Both the position numbers and the translations under genes were made by a program. Below, piece by piece: positions 35,855 to 45,683 of a stretch of DNA of 64,000 nucleotides. Source of the DNA: Coniferiporia sulphurascens (lineage: Eukaryota > Basidiomycota > Agaricomycetes > Hymenochaetales > Hymenochaetaceae); contig NBBA01000016.1 in the NCBI GenBank assembly GCA_002794785.1, positions 744,001 to 808,000 of the forward strand. The letters are read 5' to 3'. Below the pieces are notes generated by a model. That model worked only from the letters and a program-made list of their open reading frames with translations. It did not search any database and was not told the origin of the DNA. Each line of letters starts with the position of its first letter. Position 1 is the first letter of the stretch.

Positions 35855-38841
35855 CTAATCTTGATCAAAGAGACAGCCCTCGAGGACGATCCTCCCGTGC
35901 CCGCGCCCAACTCCAGAAGCAGAATTAGACGTGCCGACGTTATTTTCTTCAGCACCTTCTCGCAGAGGAGAACATGAGGGAGGTCTCGGTTCATCTTTCT
36001 GCAGTTGATTAAACCTCCTAGGAGCGTCCGTTTCTTGCCTTTCGACGTCCTCAAGACAATTGTCCGAATTTCGGACCGTCTGGCTTGAACTCAGGCCAGG
36101 AATAGGGTCTGTCGTAGACGACGTGGTCGCAACAGGCTCTTTCGCCGACTCCAGGGTCGGATGAGTGTCAAACCTGCGGCCGGCTTCCTCGCTCGATCCT
36201 TTGGAAGCAATGGCTACACTCCGATCGGGATCGGTAGCATCGAGAATCTGAGTTCGTGGCCTCTGGAATGGCGCAGTGCTCTGGGACTCTGTTACGATAG
36301 GCTTCTGCAGTTCCGGCTCCCCAGTATCTCCTTGGGACTCTATGTCGCGCTCCAGTTTGCTTCGCGTAGCCACCTTTACGTCCGGATCCTGTACCTGTTC
36401 TATGTTGTTAGGCTCCCGGGTGGCACTGGCCTTGCGACGACGAAGCGTCGGCCAATCTGGCCGGCGGGTCATGGGCCACGCAACGACGAAGCGCGCAAAA
36501 AGCCATGCATTCTTGAATTTCCTCTTGACCATTCCGATCAGGCTCGAACTCGAGTCAGGACCAGCATCTCCCGTAGACGGCGTGGCTTCCGTAGGCTCTG
36601 TCTCCGATTTCGACTCCCTTTCGCGTGGCCAGCTCATCTCGACGAGATGTTGAGCTTCGATGACATTCGCCTTGGTCCAGTTTCTGTCAAACATAAAATA
36701 GGCCACAGGATCCCTGTCCTGTCGCGGCACCTTACGCAGATACCAGCGTCTAAGGCAGGCTTTCCAAAACATGCTGAATAGCCATGTTGGTACTCCCAAA
36801 GACCTCGTAAATTCTTTCATAAGGAAGCCCAAATTTGGGCTGTACAGGCACAGGGGTACGAAGAGCACGACAGCGTGTGCAATGGTGAAGGTTGCCGTCA
36901 GGGCCGTGGTGATGGTGTGCTAAAGCGCATTATGCAATGGGTCGCGTGCGATATAGTATGTAGATCATCATACCCAAGCCAGAGCGATCGCGGGCCAGAA
37001 TGGGATACACGGAAGACAAAGAAGTGCGGCAACGATGAGCGAATACACTCGACGTCAGCTTCCATTTGACGGAACAGGATGGACACGCACTTGCGAGGAT
37101 GAGAATGCAAAGAGACATAATCCAGCAGAGAATGCCGCAGATGCTACGGCAAGCGAGATCGTCGGTCCATACTCGATCCACAACTTCACCCAGTCCGGCA
37201 ATATTTGGATCCGCCGTATCCTGTGCACATAAGTAGACGCAGAACGTCAGCTTCCCTTTTTACATGGAACGCACGAAACGGATTAAAAAGAACTGACTTC
37301 TGGTACCACGTGAGCCCGACAAGACTGTTGAGGCTGGACGCTGTGCTAAACACGAGCGCTACGAACCATAATGTATTGACTGCGACTCCGAGTGATGCGC
37401 GTGAGCTCGTGTTATAAGCATATGAGAGCTGCAATGTCGTCGCGGTGACTGCGGAGAAGAATGTTGCGGCTGTCAACATGTTATTGTAATCTATGCTTAG
37501 AGCCTCCTCTCGCGCTTTCAGAAATTCAGGGAGTTCTTAGAGAGGAGGAAGTGGTAAGTTGTGGAGCATTAGCTAATTTTATACAATCTGCCGGACTCTT
37601 TCTTTCACCTGACTCGAAAACTTCCGACAGGCTCTTGGTGACGTTGTCCATGTGTTCTTTGAGATTTAAACAGAGTTTAAGTAGTTCTCGTCTGTGATAA
37701 TTGGAATTATCCGACCACCAAGTCTTGAATGTGAATACGGAAGAATCGTTCGGACGCATATCCAACTCACTCATCTAAGCTCCCTTGGCGTTTCCGCTAT
37801 AAAACAGCCAATAAGCGTCAATGAATGGTTAGATCAGAATCTGAGTTCTGCACTAACGGAGCAAGAACCAGATAGTCCGCGGAGCGGTGCGAGGTGCTTA
37901 TCTTTAATAAAACCCTCCCCGAGTTTTTTGAATGCTTCGACTAGCTCGTCACTTGCTTTCTCAAGTGAGAGAATCGCCATGTAAATATCCTCGGGTGTGA
38001 TCCCTATCATGAGTTTCATAGAAGCCGGTGTGGTCATGGACACTCAAAAGAGCCTCAGACTTACTCAAGTAGGAGTCGGTTGTAATATTTAGCTCCACAA
38101 GCGCATACATCAACTGCGCGCCACCTTCAACAGCGCAGATCCTCTTATCGATCACCTTGAACTTGCTGATCTGCGGTAGCGAGCTTAGACATCATCACGT
38201 GAGCACCCCTTTGGTGACATACTATAAAAAACAAGCCCCAGCAAGCCCTGGAAGCGCACGTGAGCTTTGTGTTGGCGAGGAGTTCTCTCTAGCACTTACA
38301 TTTCTAACTCCCGCTCTGCAGGGATGCGTGTACAGAAATTAAGCGCCGCGCTCCTCCGGTGCATACAGTGGCAACAATCACAAACAGGTTACTTACTTGC
38401 TTTGAGAAGCCGCTCTTCTTGGTCTCCGCCGGAATCAACACCATCCTGGATTTCTGCGAGAGACGGTTGGCTCTATGACAACTGATGTGAGTTATAGCGA
38501 ACCTTTCCTGTCTGGACTTTGCGCTGGCTCCTGAGCCGGTAATGGTGAGGCTAATTGTGACCGCAAGTAATCAGTAATCGGCAGGGTTCCGGCAAGAAAC
38601 TGCAAGGACTGCCTCAACTCACGATCACCAAGGGGTTTTTTGGGCTCGGTAACTAGCACGGGAAGCACGCTGTGCAGCATCTCTAGGAACTTGCGCTGCT
38701 CCTGAGTCAGTCTAGGCCATTCGTACTCACTAACGTCCACTTTGCGTGTCTGCCAGTGAATATTGGAACGACGAGACGAGCTCAAAGAGGATACTCACCG
38801 GGCTGCTCCGTGCGGCTTTGTTCTTTTCCTGCTTCACTCAT
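35855..38841 (-). CDS. array copy C: multi-pass membrane protein, best-preserved tail of class 2
   Basis: Starts MSEAGKEQSRTEQP, then EWPRLTQEQRKFLEMLHSVL, a different second-exon allele from A, B and F. Hydrophobic pair at about 37285-37540 (MLTAATFFSAVTATTLQLSY, then VNTLWFVALVFSTASSLNSL). Third segment about 37090-37230; fourth segment and tail in an uninterrupted frame from about 36920 to 35855. The tail is hydrophilic, rich in Ser, Thr, Glu and Pro, and ends GHGRIVLEGCLFDQD (class 2 ending). Trp codons are intact in the FKTWWSDNSNYHRRE segment. A 49-bp candidate intron at 38454-38502 is shared with B and F. The gene has about ten exons and may be functional; not all junctions were verified. 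A transposon stack lies upstream, about 120 bp from the start codon, and may separate it from its promoter. Confidence 0.66.
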
Positions 38842-39120
38842 GGTGACGATGTATGCTGACGAAGAACCAAACTGGACTAAGCGAGTGGAATACAGAGAGA
38901 GAGGCGTAAGGTGTGGGTGTAGGGTAGGGGAAGAAAGAAAGCAGTGCGAGACCGAAAGAAGCGGGGTCCTCAGGAACCTCAGGAGATAGGATCAATCGTA
39001 TACTGTCATGACACAGAATCCGATCACCTTGAAGAAACATCTGATCCATCGAATGGATCGGATATGACATAATCAGACCCATAAATGGTTGGTGACTAAT
39101 GATAAATAGAATTAAAATAT

Positions 39121-39198
39121 CGGTAGGACAAGGGTTTGAACCCAAGTCCTGACAAAATACCCAGAGTGAACACTTTAACCACTCAGCCACATAGTCAC
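39121..39198 (-). promoter_or_regulatory. tRNA-like block with Pol III A and B boxes, left arm
   Basis: Minus-strand sequence has TGGCTGAGTGG (A-box like) and, 40-odd bases on, GGTTCAAACCC (a perfect B box, rc of 39132-39142). It resembles a tRNA-Ser/Leu body, but the acceptor stem does not pair and the T stem is weak, so this is not a working tRNA gene. It is likely a SINE-like head inside the element's inverted repeat. Confidence 0.55.
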
Positions 39199-39328
39199 AT
39201 ACATCTTTTGTATACTTTAGCCATTATGTATGCATATATAGTGTACTTAAGCCGATTTCCTTACTGGACTTGTTTAATTTTACATGCTAATGGATCAAAT
39301 AATATCACACTGGTACTAGCTTCATTTC

Positions 39329-41273
39329 CGCCCTCGGCCTCTCCCTAGATGATGACAAGTCTGAGCTCATCCACTGGACCCGACACCACGCCTTACGCGA
39401 AGACTCCCTCATTCACCCTATTCACCTTCCGCGACGGGGCCTCAACCCCCTTCAAATCGTCCCCTCCCGGCCCTTCTGCTGGTTGGGGATTTTCTTTGAT
39501 GCGCAACTACAGTTTACGGTACACGTTCAACGCATGTGCTTCAAAGCCATGTCTTCCCTTCGCGCCTTGGAACTACTCGGCAACACCCTTTGCGGCCTCG
39601 ACCTGCTCCACCTCAGACATCTCTACATTGGGTGCATACTACCAGTCCTACTATGGGGGTCTCCCCTCTGGTTCACCGGTATACAGCAAAAAAGTAAATG
39701 TGACAAAATGACTCTAGTACAGTCTGCAGTGTGCCGTCATATCCTTGGATCATGGCGCATGTCTCCACGCGGCCCCTCTGAAGTCCTGGCTTCCATTTTA
39801 CCAATCCCCCTCCGCCTAGAGCGTACTAAATCTCATGCGGCCATTAGGTATCTCACTACCACGCACACCCTTCTTCCTCTTCACACCACGCGAAAAGGCG
39901 CAATTACTACCTCCTTCATGTCCCGAGTCCCCCCCAGATGCGAACGAGTTCCCCAATACACTCGCCCGCCTTGGATCGCTCTACCTGTCCTTCAACACGT
40001 GAGCATCGACCACGTGATTGACCATTCTTCTGAAGCCCGGGAGGCGCTTGTTCAGTCCCATCATGGTCTTATTGACCGGCTGAAGGACGTCCCCTCCTGC
40101 CTTCTTATCTATACTGATGGTTCCCATAAGGGCACGTCTCCTTCCTCATTCTCCGGCGGCGCTGCCGGGGTTTGGTTTTACTGCGGTGAGGCTGTCCTCA
40201 CCTGTGAATCCTATCTAGGTTCCTCAGTCCACGCCATGGACTGTGAACTCGCCGCCCTTGCCGATGCTGCTTGGCTACTGGCCCACACTTACGATCTCCA
40301 TCCTGCAGTTATGCAGGTGGAGATCTACACCAACTGCGAAGTGGCCCTCACACTCCTCACCGACCCTCATCCGGCCCCAGGCGTTAATGTCGCCCTCCTT
40401 ATCCAGAAGTGCCTAAAAGCCGCCACCAAGTGGTTTCCCCATGTGTTCTTTCATCTTCACTGGGTTCCTGGGCACTCCAATGTGGAAGGCAACAAATTTG
40501 CTGATGTTCTCGCCTCCAGTATCGCAGACCACCCTCCTCCGGATACTTCCCCGTTTCCGCCCACTATCCGCTTCCTCAGGGAAGCTGCCTCCTCTACGGC
40601 ACTTATCGAGTGGAAAACCGACTGGGCTGCTGCCTGTCGCAAACTCCAAGGGACTTCGGACACCCATTCTATGGGCTCAACTCTAACCCCCTCCACTAAG
40701 CCATCTGCCCTCATGCAGAACCTCACACTTGGTTGCCGCACAAAGTGCAAAGTTTTCCGGACACTCCTTGGCCATGCCGGCTTTGGTGCGTACTTTGGAC
40801 ACATTCCAGGATGCGACCCACTATGTCCCTTCTGCCAAGTTCCTGAGACACGAGCCCATCTCCTGCTCTCATGCCCTCACACCCTCCCCGCCCGCCGTGC
40901 GGTGTGGAAGACCCTGTTACCCTCTACTGAAGCCGAATGGTTTTCTAAAGACGGCCTCCCTCTTCTGGCCTCATTCCTGGACTCTCACCCTGCCTTCGAG
41001 GCAGAGCCCATCCTCGTCTTCGACCCGGGTGGCCCCACAGTGGTACACGTCTCTGATCTAGGTTTTGTGATCGGCAACTAGACAAGACACCACCTCATCC
41101 CATGTCGCTGGTCTGCCCAGCTCCCCTCTCTGCTTATGGCATCCCACTACTATTGTTCTCTCTATACCAATTACCATCTCACTCAATACAGGGGCCTAAA
41201 GGCCCCTGGAGCATATTTTGTACTAGATAGTCATGACATGCTATAGAAATGCATTTAAAAAAAAAAAAAAAAA
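39329..41273 (+). mobile_element. 5'-truncated LINE (non-LTR retrotransposon) insertion
   Basis: Ends in an 18-A run (41257-41274) and is bounded by the 14-bp direct repeat ACTAGCTTCATTTC (39315-39328 and 41274-41287). This is the signature of target-primed reverse transcription. The coding part begins inside the reverse transcriptase, so the 5' portion is missing. It is inserted in the central part of the long-inverted-repeat element. Confidence 0.93.
39330..41081 (+). CDS. LINE ORF2 C-terminal part: reverse transcriptase end, RNase H, zinc finger
   Basis: One uninterrupted frame of about 583 codons with no in-element start, since the 5' end was lost at insertion. It begins ALGLSLDDDKSELIHWTR, a typical post-catalytic reverse transcriptase segment. 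The thumb/connection region follows (FDAQLQFTVHV, LPVLLWGSPLWFTG). An RNase H domain spans about residues 250-390, with YTDGSHKG (first Asp), MDCELAALADA (Glu), EIYTNCEVAL where the second catalytic Asp would be expected but Asn is seen, and WVPGHSNVEGNKFAD (final His and Asp). It closes with a zinc-knuckle-like CPFCQVPETRAHLLLSCP. Order matches Tad/Jockey-like fungal LINEs. The absence of the catalytic reverse transcriptase core makes it inactive. Confidence 0.88.
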   Translation, partial: ALGLSLDDDKSELIHWTRHHALREDSLIHPIHLPRRGLNPLQIVPSRPFCWLGIFFDAQLQFTVHVQRMCFKAMSSLRALELLGNTLCGLDLLHLRHLYIGCILPVLLWGSPLWFTGIQQKSKCDKMTLVQSAVCRHILGSWRMSPRGPSEVLASILPIPLRLERTKSHAAIRYLTTTHTLLPLHTTRKGAITTSFMSRVPPRCERVPQYTRPPWIALPVLQHVSIDHVIDHSSEAREALVQSHHGLIDRLKDVPSCLLIYTDGSHKGTSPSSFSGGAAGVWFYCGEAVLTCESYLGSSVHAMDCELAALADAAWLLAHTYDLHPAVMQVEIYTNCEVALTLLTDPHPAPGVNVALLIQKCLKAATKWFPHVFFHLHWVPGHSNVEGNKFADVLASSIADHPPPDTSPFPPTIRFLREAASSTALIEWKTDWAAACRKLQGTSDTHSMGSTLTPSTKPSALMQNLTLGCRTKCKVFRTLLGHAGFGAYFGHIPGCDPLCPFCQVPETRAHLLLSCPHTLPARRAVWKTLLPSTEAEWFSKDGLPLLASFLDSHPAFEAEPILVFDPGGPTVVHVSDLGFVIGN

Positions 41274-41485
41274 ACTAGCTTCATTTCTTTAATCCCTTCA
41301 ATACTACTTAAACAGGATGTAATTAGTGTCCCTACCACTCTCATTGTTTATTAATATTGCTAAACTCAATCAATTGAAGTAAGGAAATGCCAATACTTGA
41401 CCCATTAGCATGTAAACAAGTCCAGAAATCGGCTTAAGTACACTATAAATGCATACATAATGGCTAAATTATACAAAAGATGTAT

Positions 41486-41563
41486 GTGACTATGTGGCTG
41501 AGTGGTTAAAGTGTTCACTCTGGGTATTTTGTCAGGACTTGGGTTCAAACTCTTGTCCTACTG
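41486..41563 (+). promoter_or_regulatory. tRNA-like block with Pol III A and B boxes, right arm
   Basis: Inverted copy of the block at 39121-39198. A box TGGCTGAGTGG at 41495-41505; B box GGTTCAAACTC at 41542-41552, one base off consensus. Same limits apply: tRNA-derived but not foldable into an intact tRNA. Confidence 0.55.
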
Positions 41564-42166
41564 ATATTTTAATTCTATTTATCATTAGTCACCAACCATT
41601 TATGGGTCTGATTATGTCATATCCGATCCATTCGATGGATCAGATGTTTCTTCAAGGTGATCGGATTCTGTGTCATGACAGTACAGTCGAACCTCCCATA
41701 TCAGGCATCTCCCATAACAGATATCCTCCCATAATGGATAGTTTGGGGTTTCCACCAAGTCGGTAGTCGAGAAATCCCTATGTCATAACAGATATATTTT
41801 ATAATGGAGAATGGATAGCCAAATGAAGAAATTTTATTAGAAATATCCATTATAGGAGGTCAACTTGGCTGCAAAATTGCAAGTTTGTGTTGCTCTTTGT
41901 GTCCTTCCATCAAGTTCATAATGGTTGGGACCCATCATATCCTCAAAAAGCCTAGCACAGGCCTTTCCTGTCCTTCTGGAGAAGCCTGGCAATATTCCTG
42001 CTCCCCAACCCCTGATTTGGAATTGCGATCAAAGACACTGGTGCCATCATCTGGCTCATCTCTGACAAAGAAGAACACACAGAAGGGATCAAACAAGAAG
42101 CTTAAACATGGATCTCATCCCATTACATCAGCAGGCAGTTCATTGGCAGCTGCAGGACCACAGTGA

Positions 42167-44441
42167 AAGAATTGCACACTTCATGATAGGATTGAAGTCC
42201 TTGATTTCATTCACAGTGAAGGGAAAGGATGGAAGCAGGCAGATATCCTCAAGCACATTCAAAAAACATTTCCAACAGTTTCCCAATCAACATTGGGCCG
42301 GTGGAAGGACTCAGAGGGAGATTTACGAAAGCGGGCAGGGGATGAATCTCAACTCTCATTCAAGTGTGTACGAATGGTCACTTTTCCAGATGTTGAGAGT
42401 TCACTCTCCATTTGGATCTTGCAGGCAGAGTCTCAAAAGGTCTGGATTACTGGTGAATTGATCAAAATGAAGGCTCTACACTTTGCAGACCTCCATGGCA
42501 TCCCAAAAGAAAACTTCGTTAAGCTGTCAAATGGCTGGCTCCAAAAGTTTAAGGCACAGCATCAGCTGAAGCAGTATCAGTTTCATGGCGAGGCTGGTGC
42601 AGTTTTAGATGTGGATGTAGCAGCTGCATGGGCAAGGATACAGAAGATTACAAAAGACTATCCATTGGTGGACACCTATAACATGGATGAAACGGGCCTG
42701 TTCTATTGTATGCCACCTGATTGTGGCCTTGCAACAAAACAGACATCTGGAGCAAAGGGTGACAAGACACGCATCACCTTAGCTTTTACAACAAATGCAG
42801 ATGGAACAGACCATTGTGAACCTTTATTCCTTGGCCACGCAAAGAATCCACGGTGCTTTAACAAAAAAGATGGCCATGCACTTGGGTTTTGTTAGTAAAT
42901 TGATGAAAATTGTGATCGCCAGATCAACAGATTAGCAAGATCAACATGGAGAGACCCATAAATGTAATAGATACCAAGGGAATGTGTCAGCAATGTAAAG
43001 ACGCAAATCTAATTAGCTGGAAGGCATTCAACATAGCATGCGCAACAATAGGTGCAAACACAGGATATGACAACTGTCAAATAACATTTGATCATACAAC
43101 AAGAGAGGTACCAGTAATGGATCAACAGGAAATTGTAATCAAACATAAGGCAACAATGTTCTCTTATCAATATAATAAGTGGATAGTCAACCTTTACATA
43201 AGGACTAGGATTTGTAATCAGCCACATAATAACTTATGCAGTCAGCGAACTGTGATAGCACAAACTGATTATGCCAAGAACGCTCAGCAAACAATCCACA
43301 ATATCAACAAACAATTACAAGAACAAATGTTCGCATACATGAACACCTTTGTAGCCAAAGGTAACACAACGGTTGATAGAAGAGAACTAGGCACGCCTCA
43401 GATGATGAACATGGACAGAGAGATCTTAATGCATTGGATGAATGATGAACCTTCATATTGAATCATGCCAGGTTACAATAGAATTGTAAACCTTATGAAC
43501 ATAGAGCCAGAAGAGCTCTTTATGCTAATAGACAATAGGACACCAGAACAAACCCCTTTCACTGATATCATTAATCTATAGGCAGAACAACTCAATCTTA
43601 GTCTATGGTAATAAGTAACAAGCCACAACAAGATAAGATTAAGAAGGCTAGCATAAACGCTGAGCCACACAAGTATATCTAAGCATTCAGCTAAGAATAG
43701 CCAATGGGAGCATGGTGATCAATTGAAGACGTAATTGATGGGAGCCAAGTATAGCACATTGCACAGCAGAACCGATTAGGAAATAAGGAGAAGCATCATA
43801 GGTATAGTAGTATCCAAGAATGGTTACTTTAGGTATTATACTGTATGACTTGATGGAAACTCAGGGAAGGTTCTAGCATAAGATAAAGATAGCACGGTAG
43901 GCTGTAGAATGTACTGGAATAGACTATTGACTCATAGGACAATTAGTAATAGTGAAAGGCATGTACAAGCACATACCAGAATGTTCCTATGACTTATAAA
44001 TCAAGAGTAGTATGTTGTGGTATCTACTGGAACATAGTAAATAGACTACAACATGTAGGGTATAAAAGCCCAACATAAAATTGCAGTAAAAAGCAGTTTA
44101 ATTCATCTCTTGTCTCTTACCACCATCATCAGCTCTAACACTCTAGTGAGTGGAGGGTACCAAGCCTACCCTAAACTAACTAGTATCATTGTGTGAATCT
44201 GTATTACTTGTTTCTAACCCTTAATCAGGGAGCAAATCTAACAGAGGACATCAAGCCGCTGATGTCTTTGGGGGTGGCCCGCCGAGTGATTGCAGAACTC
44301 AAGCGGCTCTGCCAGCACCGGTCTGAGCCTGAATTTCAGCAGGCCTGTGTGCAACTTCATTTACTCAGGACCAAGTTTTGTATGGAGCAAACAAAAACCC
44401 TCAGCCAGCCAGATATCATGCAATTTTTCGTTGCCAAGTGA
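42167..44441 (+). pseudogene. Tigger/pogo transposase, disrupted
   Basis: The N-terminal part (42167-42892) has a CENP-B-like helix-turn-helix (RIEVLDFIHSEGKGWKQADI, then STLGRWK). A second DNA-binding region follows (WILQAESQKVWITGELIKMK, then NFVKLSNGWLQKFK), and the start of the DDE domain with the first catalytic Asp in YNMDETGLFYCMPPD. The frame ends at GHALGF, where an AT-rich insert begins. The C-terminal end resumes at about 44226-44441 (RRVIAELKRLCQHR, then TLSQPDIMQFF). The second and third catalytic acidic residues are missing entirely, so the insertion came with a deletion. A TGA at 42164-42166 also cuts the frame from upstream coding-like sequence (41885-42163). Clearly inactive. 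Confidence 0.85.
42890..44243. mobile_element. AT-rich insertion within the Tigger transposase, possibly an LTR-retrotransposon remnant
   Basis: About 1.35 kb bounded by the inverted hexamers TGTTAG and CTAACA, the usual LTR ends, but without a matching target duplication. Codon composition is very AT-rich compared with the host. The frame 42946-43461 encodes 171 residues (MERPINVIDTKGMCQQCKDA at the start), Asn/Gln-rich, unrecognised. Near the right end GGGTATAAAAGCCC followed by a pyrimidine-rich tract looks like an LTR promoter. Boundaries and class are uncertain. Confidence 0.45.
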
Positions 44442-44639
44442 AGTACAAACCACCTGGCGTTGCACCAGCATGACTTCGGAAAATTTACTGTACCTTATTA
44501 CATAATAAAACCGAAACTCTTATAGTGGAATAACCTCTAATAATGGATATTTTGGGGTTCCACTGACCTTCACCCATTATGGGAGGTTTGACTGTATACA
44601 ATTGATCCTATCTCCTGAAGTAATTGGGGTCCTATGCTG

Positions 44640-45680
44640 TTAAGTACCCGAAGGCTCAGCACTTGTGCGCGGACAGCTGTCTGCTTCAATTCTCTATCAA
44701 GTAACTGCGAGGCATTAAACCGTGGTGAACACTGCATGCAATGTGGGTAAACGTTTAGAAAAATCCAAAAGAGGTAGTATGGGCATGCATAAGAAAGTCA
44801 AATCACGATCGGCGCCTGTGCAGATCATGCCGTGGTGCCGTCCGTTGATCATCAGTTGGCGATAGATCTAGAGTCTTCATCGCGCTCGGCATTTCCGGCA
44901 TAGACCCACTTTCGATGTCCGCATCGAGATTTCCCTACTTTGGTCTAGGTTGACTAAGGACTTCGGGTCTAGCCCAGGTTGGGCACGAGTCGCGGATCAC
45001 CACTCCTGTATGCATTAAAACCAGCCTACTAGATATTAAGCCATCCTGGCGATAGCAGCTTACGAGGAACCAATCAGATGATACAGTAGCTGTCAGCTCC
45101 GAGGCTCGGGCTAGAGTACAAGGAAACATCAACGATCTCCCCAATCCAAGTCCGCAACACTTACTTGTCTAAAATCAGAGTCTCCCCGAGATCAAGAGCC
45201 TGACTCGGAGGGAAATGTGGAGGAGGTCACGGTAGCGGTATTGCAGTACTTAAAAGTGAAGGTGAAGTCTCGCTCTAGATCTCTCGCGTATATTACCCTC
45301 ATATTATTAAATATTACACTGGAAGCGCCAGAATCCTCTTCGATACGGCGTCCACGTACGTATTCATGTCGAAACCCCAGGAGGATGATTCAAAGATTTA
45401 GTGACCAAATAGATCAACTAACGGGGTGAGTTTGTACAATGAATCCGTATTTTACGGTGTGCTTCGTATTAAATATTACATAGTAACGTCAATCAACGGT
45501 CAGCATTTGTCAAAATCGCGGTAAAACAAGCGTAAAACAGGCACAATAATATTTTGTCGGACATTTCTCCAGATACGTCACGCTGGTCCCCTCGTCATAT
45601 CCTTCTGCGATGAACATGGGAGCTTCATTCCTCCTTCATAATCCCCGTCCCCGCCCCCGGTATCCCAATCCACTCAACTC
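44640..45680. repeat. inter-unit spacer upstream of copy C, displaced by the transposon stack
   Basis: Continues the copy-C upstream spacer after the insertion: 'TGTTAAGTACCCGAAGGCTCAG' matches 30780 onward. No gene. It carries the same 'TCTTCGATACGGCGTCCACGT' block near 45340 and the 'AATCAACGGTCAGCATTTGT' block near 45490. Confidence 0.7.
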
Positions 45681-45683
45681 TGA

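Larger units (their letters stand above)
41684..44594 (+). mobile_element. pogo/Tigger DNA transposon, inserted in the right arm of the inverted-repeat element
   Basis: Terminal inverted repeats begin CAGTCGAACCTCCCATA and end TATGGGAGGTTTGACTG, with TA on both sides (41682-41683 and 44595-44596). Removing it with one TA restores the right arm so that it matches the left arm at 38988-39003. Subterminal repeats of 'CCCATAA' words match the MITE at 15548-16109. The transposase gene is broken. Confidence 0.92.
38971..44625. mobile_element. long-inverted-repeat element (~783 bp without insertions), host of a nested transposon stack
   Basis: Flanked by the 8-bp direct repeat GGGGTCCT (38963-38970 and 44626-44633). 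Copy A's spacer has the uninterrupted site near 30773. Left arm about 38981-39300 and right arm about 41400-41683 plus 44597-44615 are near-perfect inverted repeats once the Tigger insertion is removed: CAGGAGATAGGATCAAT is read inward from both sides. The 8-bp duplication is typical of hAT-like elements, but the outermost few bases of the two ends do not match, so superfamily is uncertain. It encodes no transposase. A LINE sits in its centre and a Tigger element in its right arm. Confidence 0.82.

Noticed and set aside
38834..39190. ORF starting MAEWLKCSLWVFCQDLGS on the minus strand, repeated at 41494 on the plus strand
   Set aside because: This is the translated tRNA-like A/B-box block of the inverted-repeat arms, a familiar artefact, and not a protein gene.
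39349..39711. 120-codon plus-strand ORF at the start of the LINE
   Set aside because: It is an out-of-frame shadow; the true LINE frame passes through 39330-41081 without interruption and has reverse transcriptase features.
39121..41563. Possible functional tRNA-Ser/Leu genes in the inverted-repeat arms
   Set aside because: A and B boxes are good, but the acceptor stem does not pair and the T stem has mismatches.
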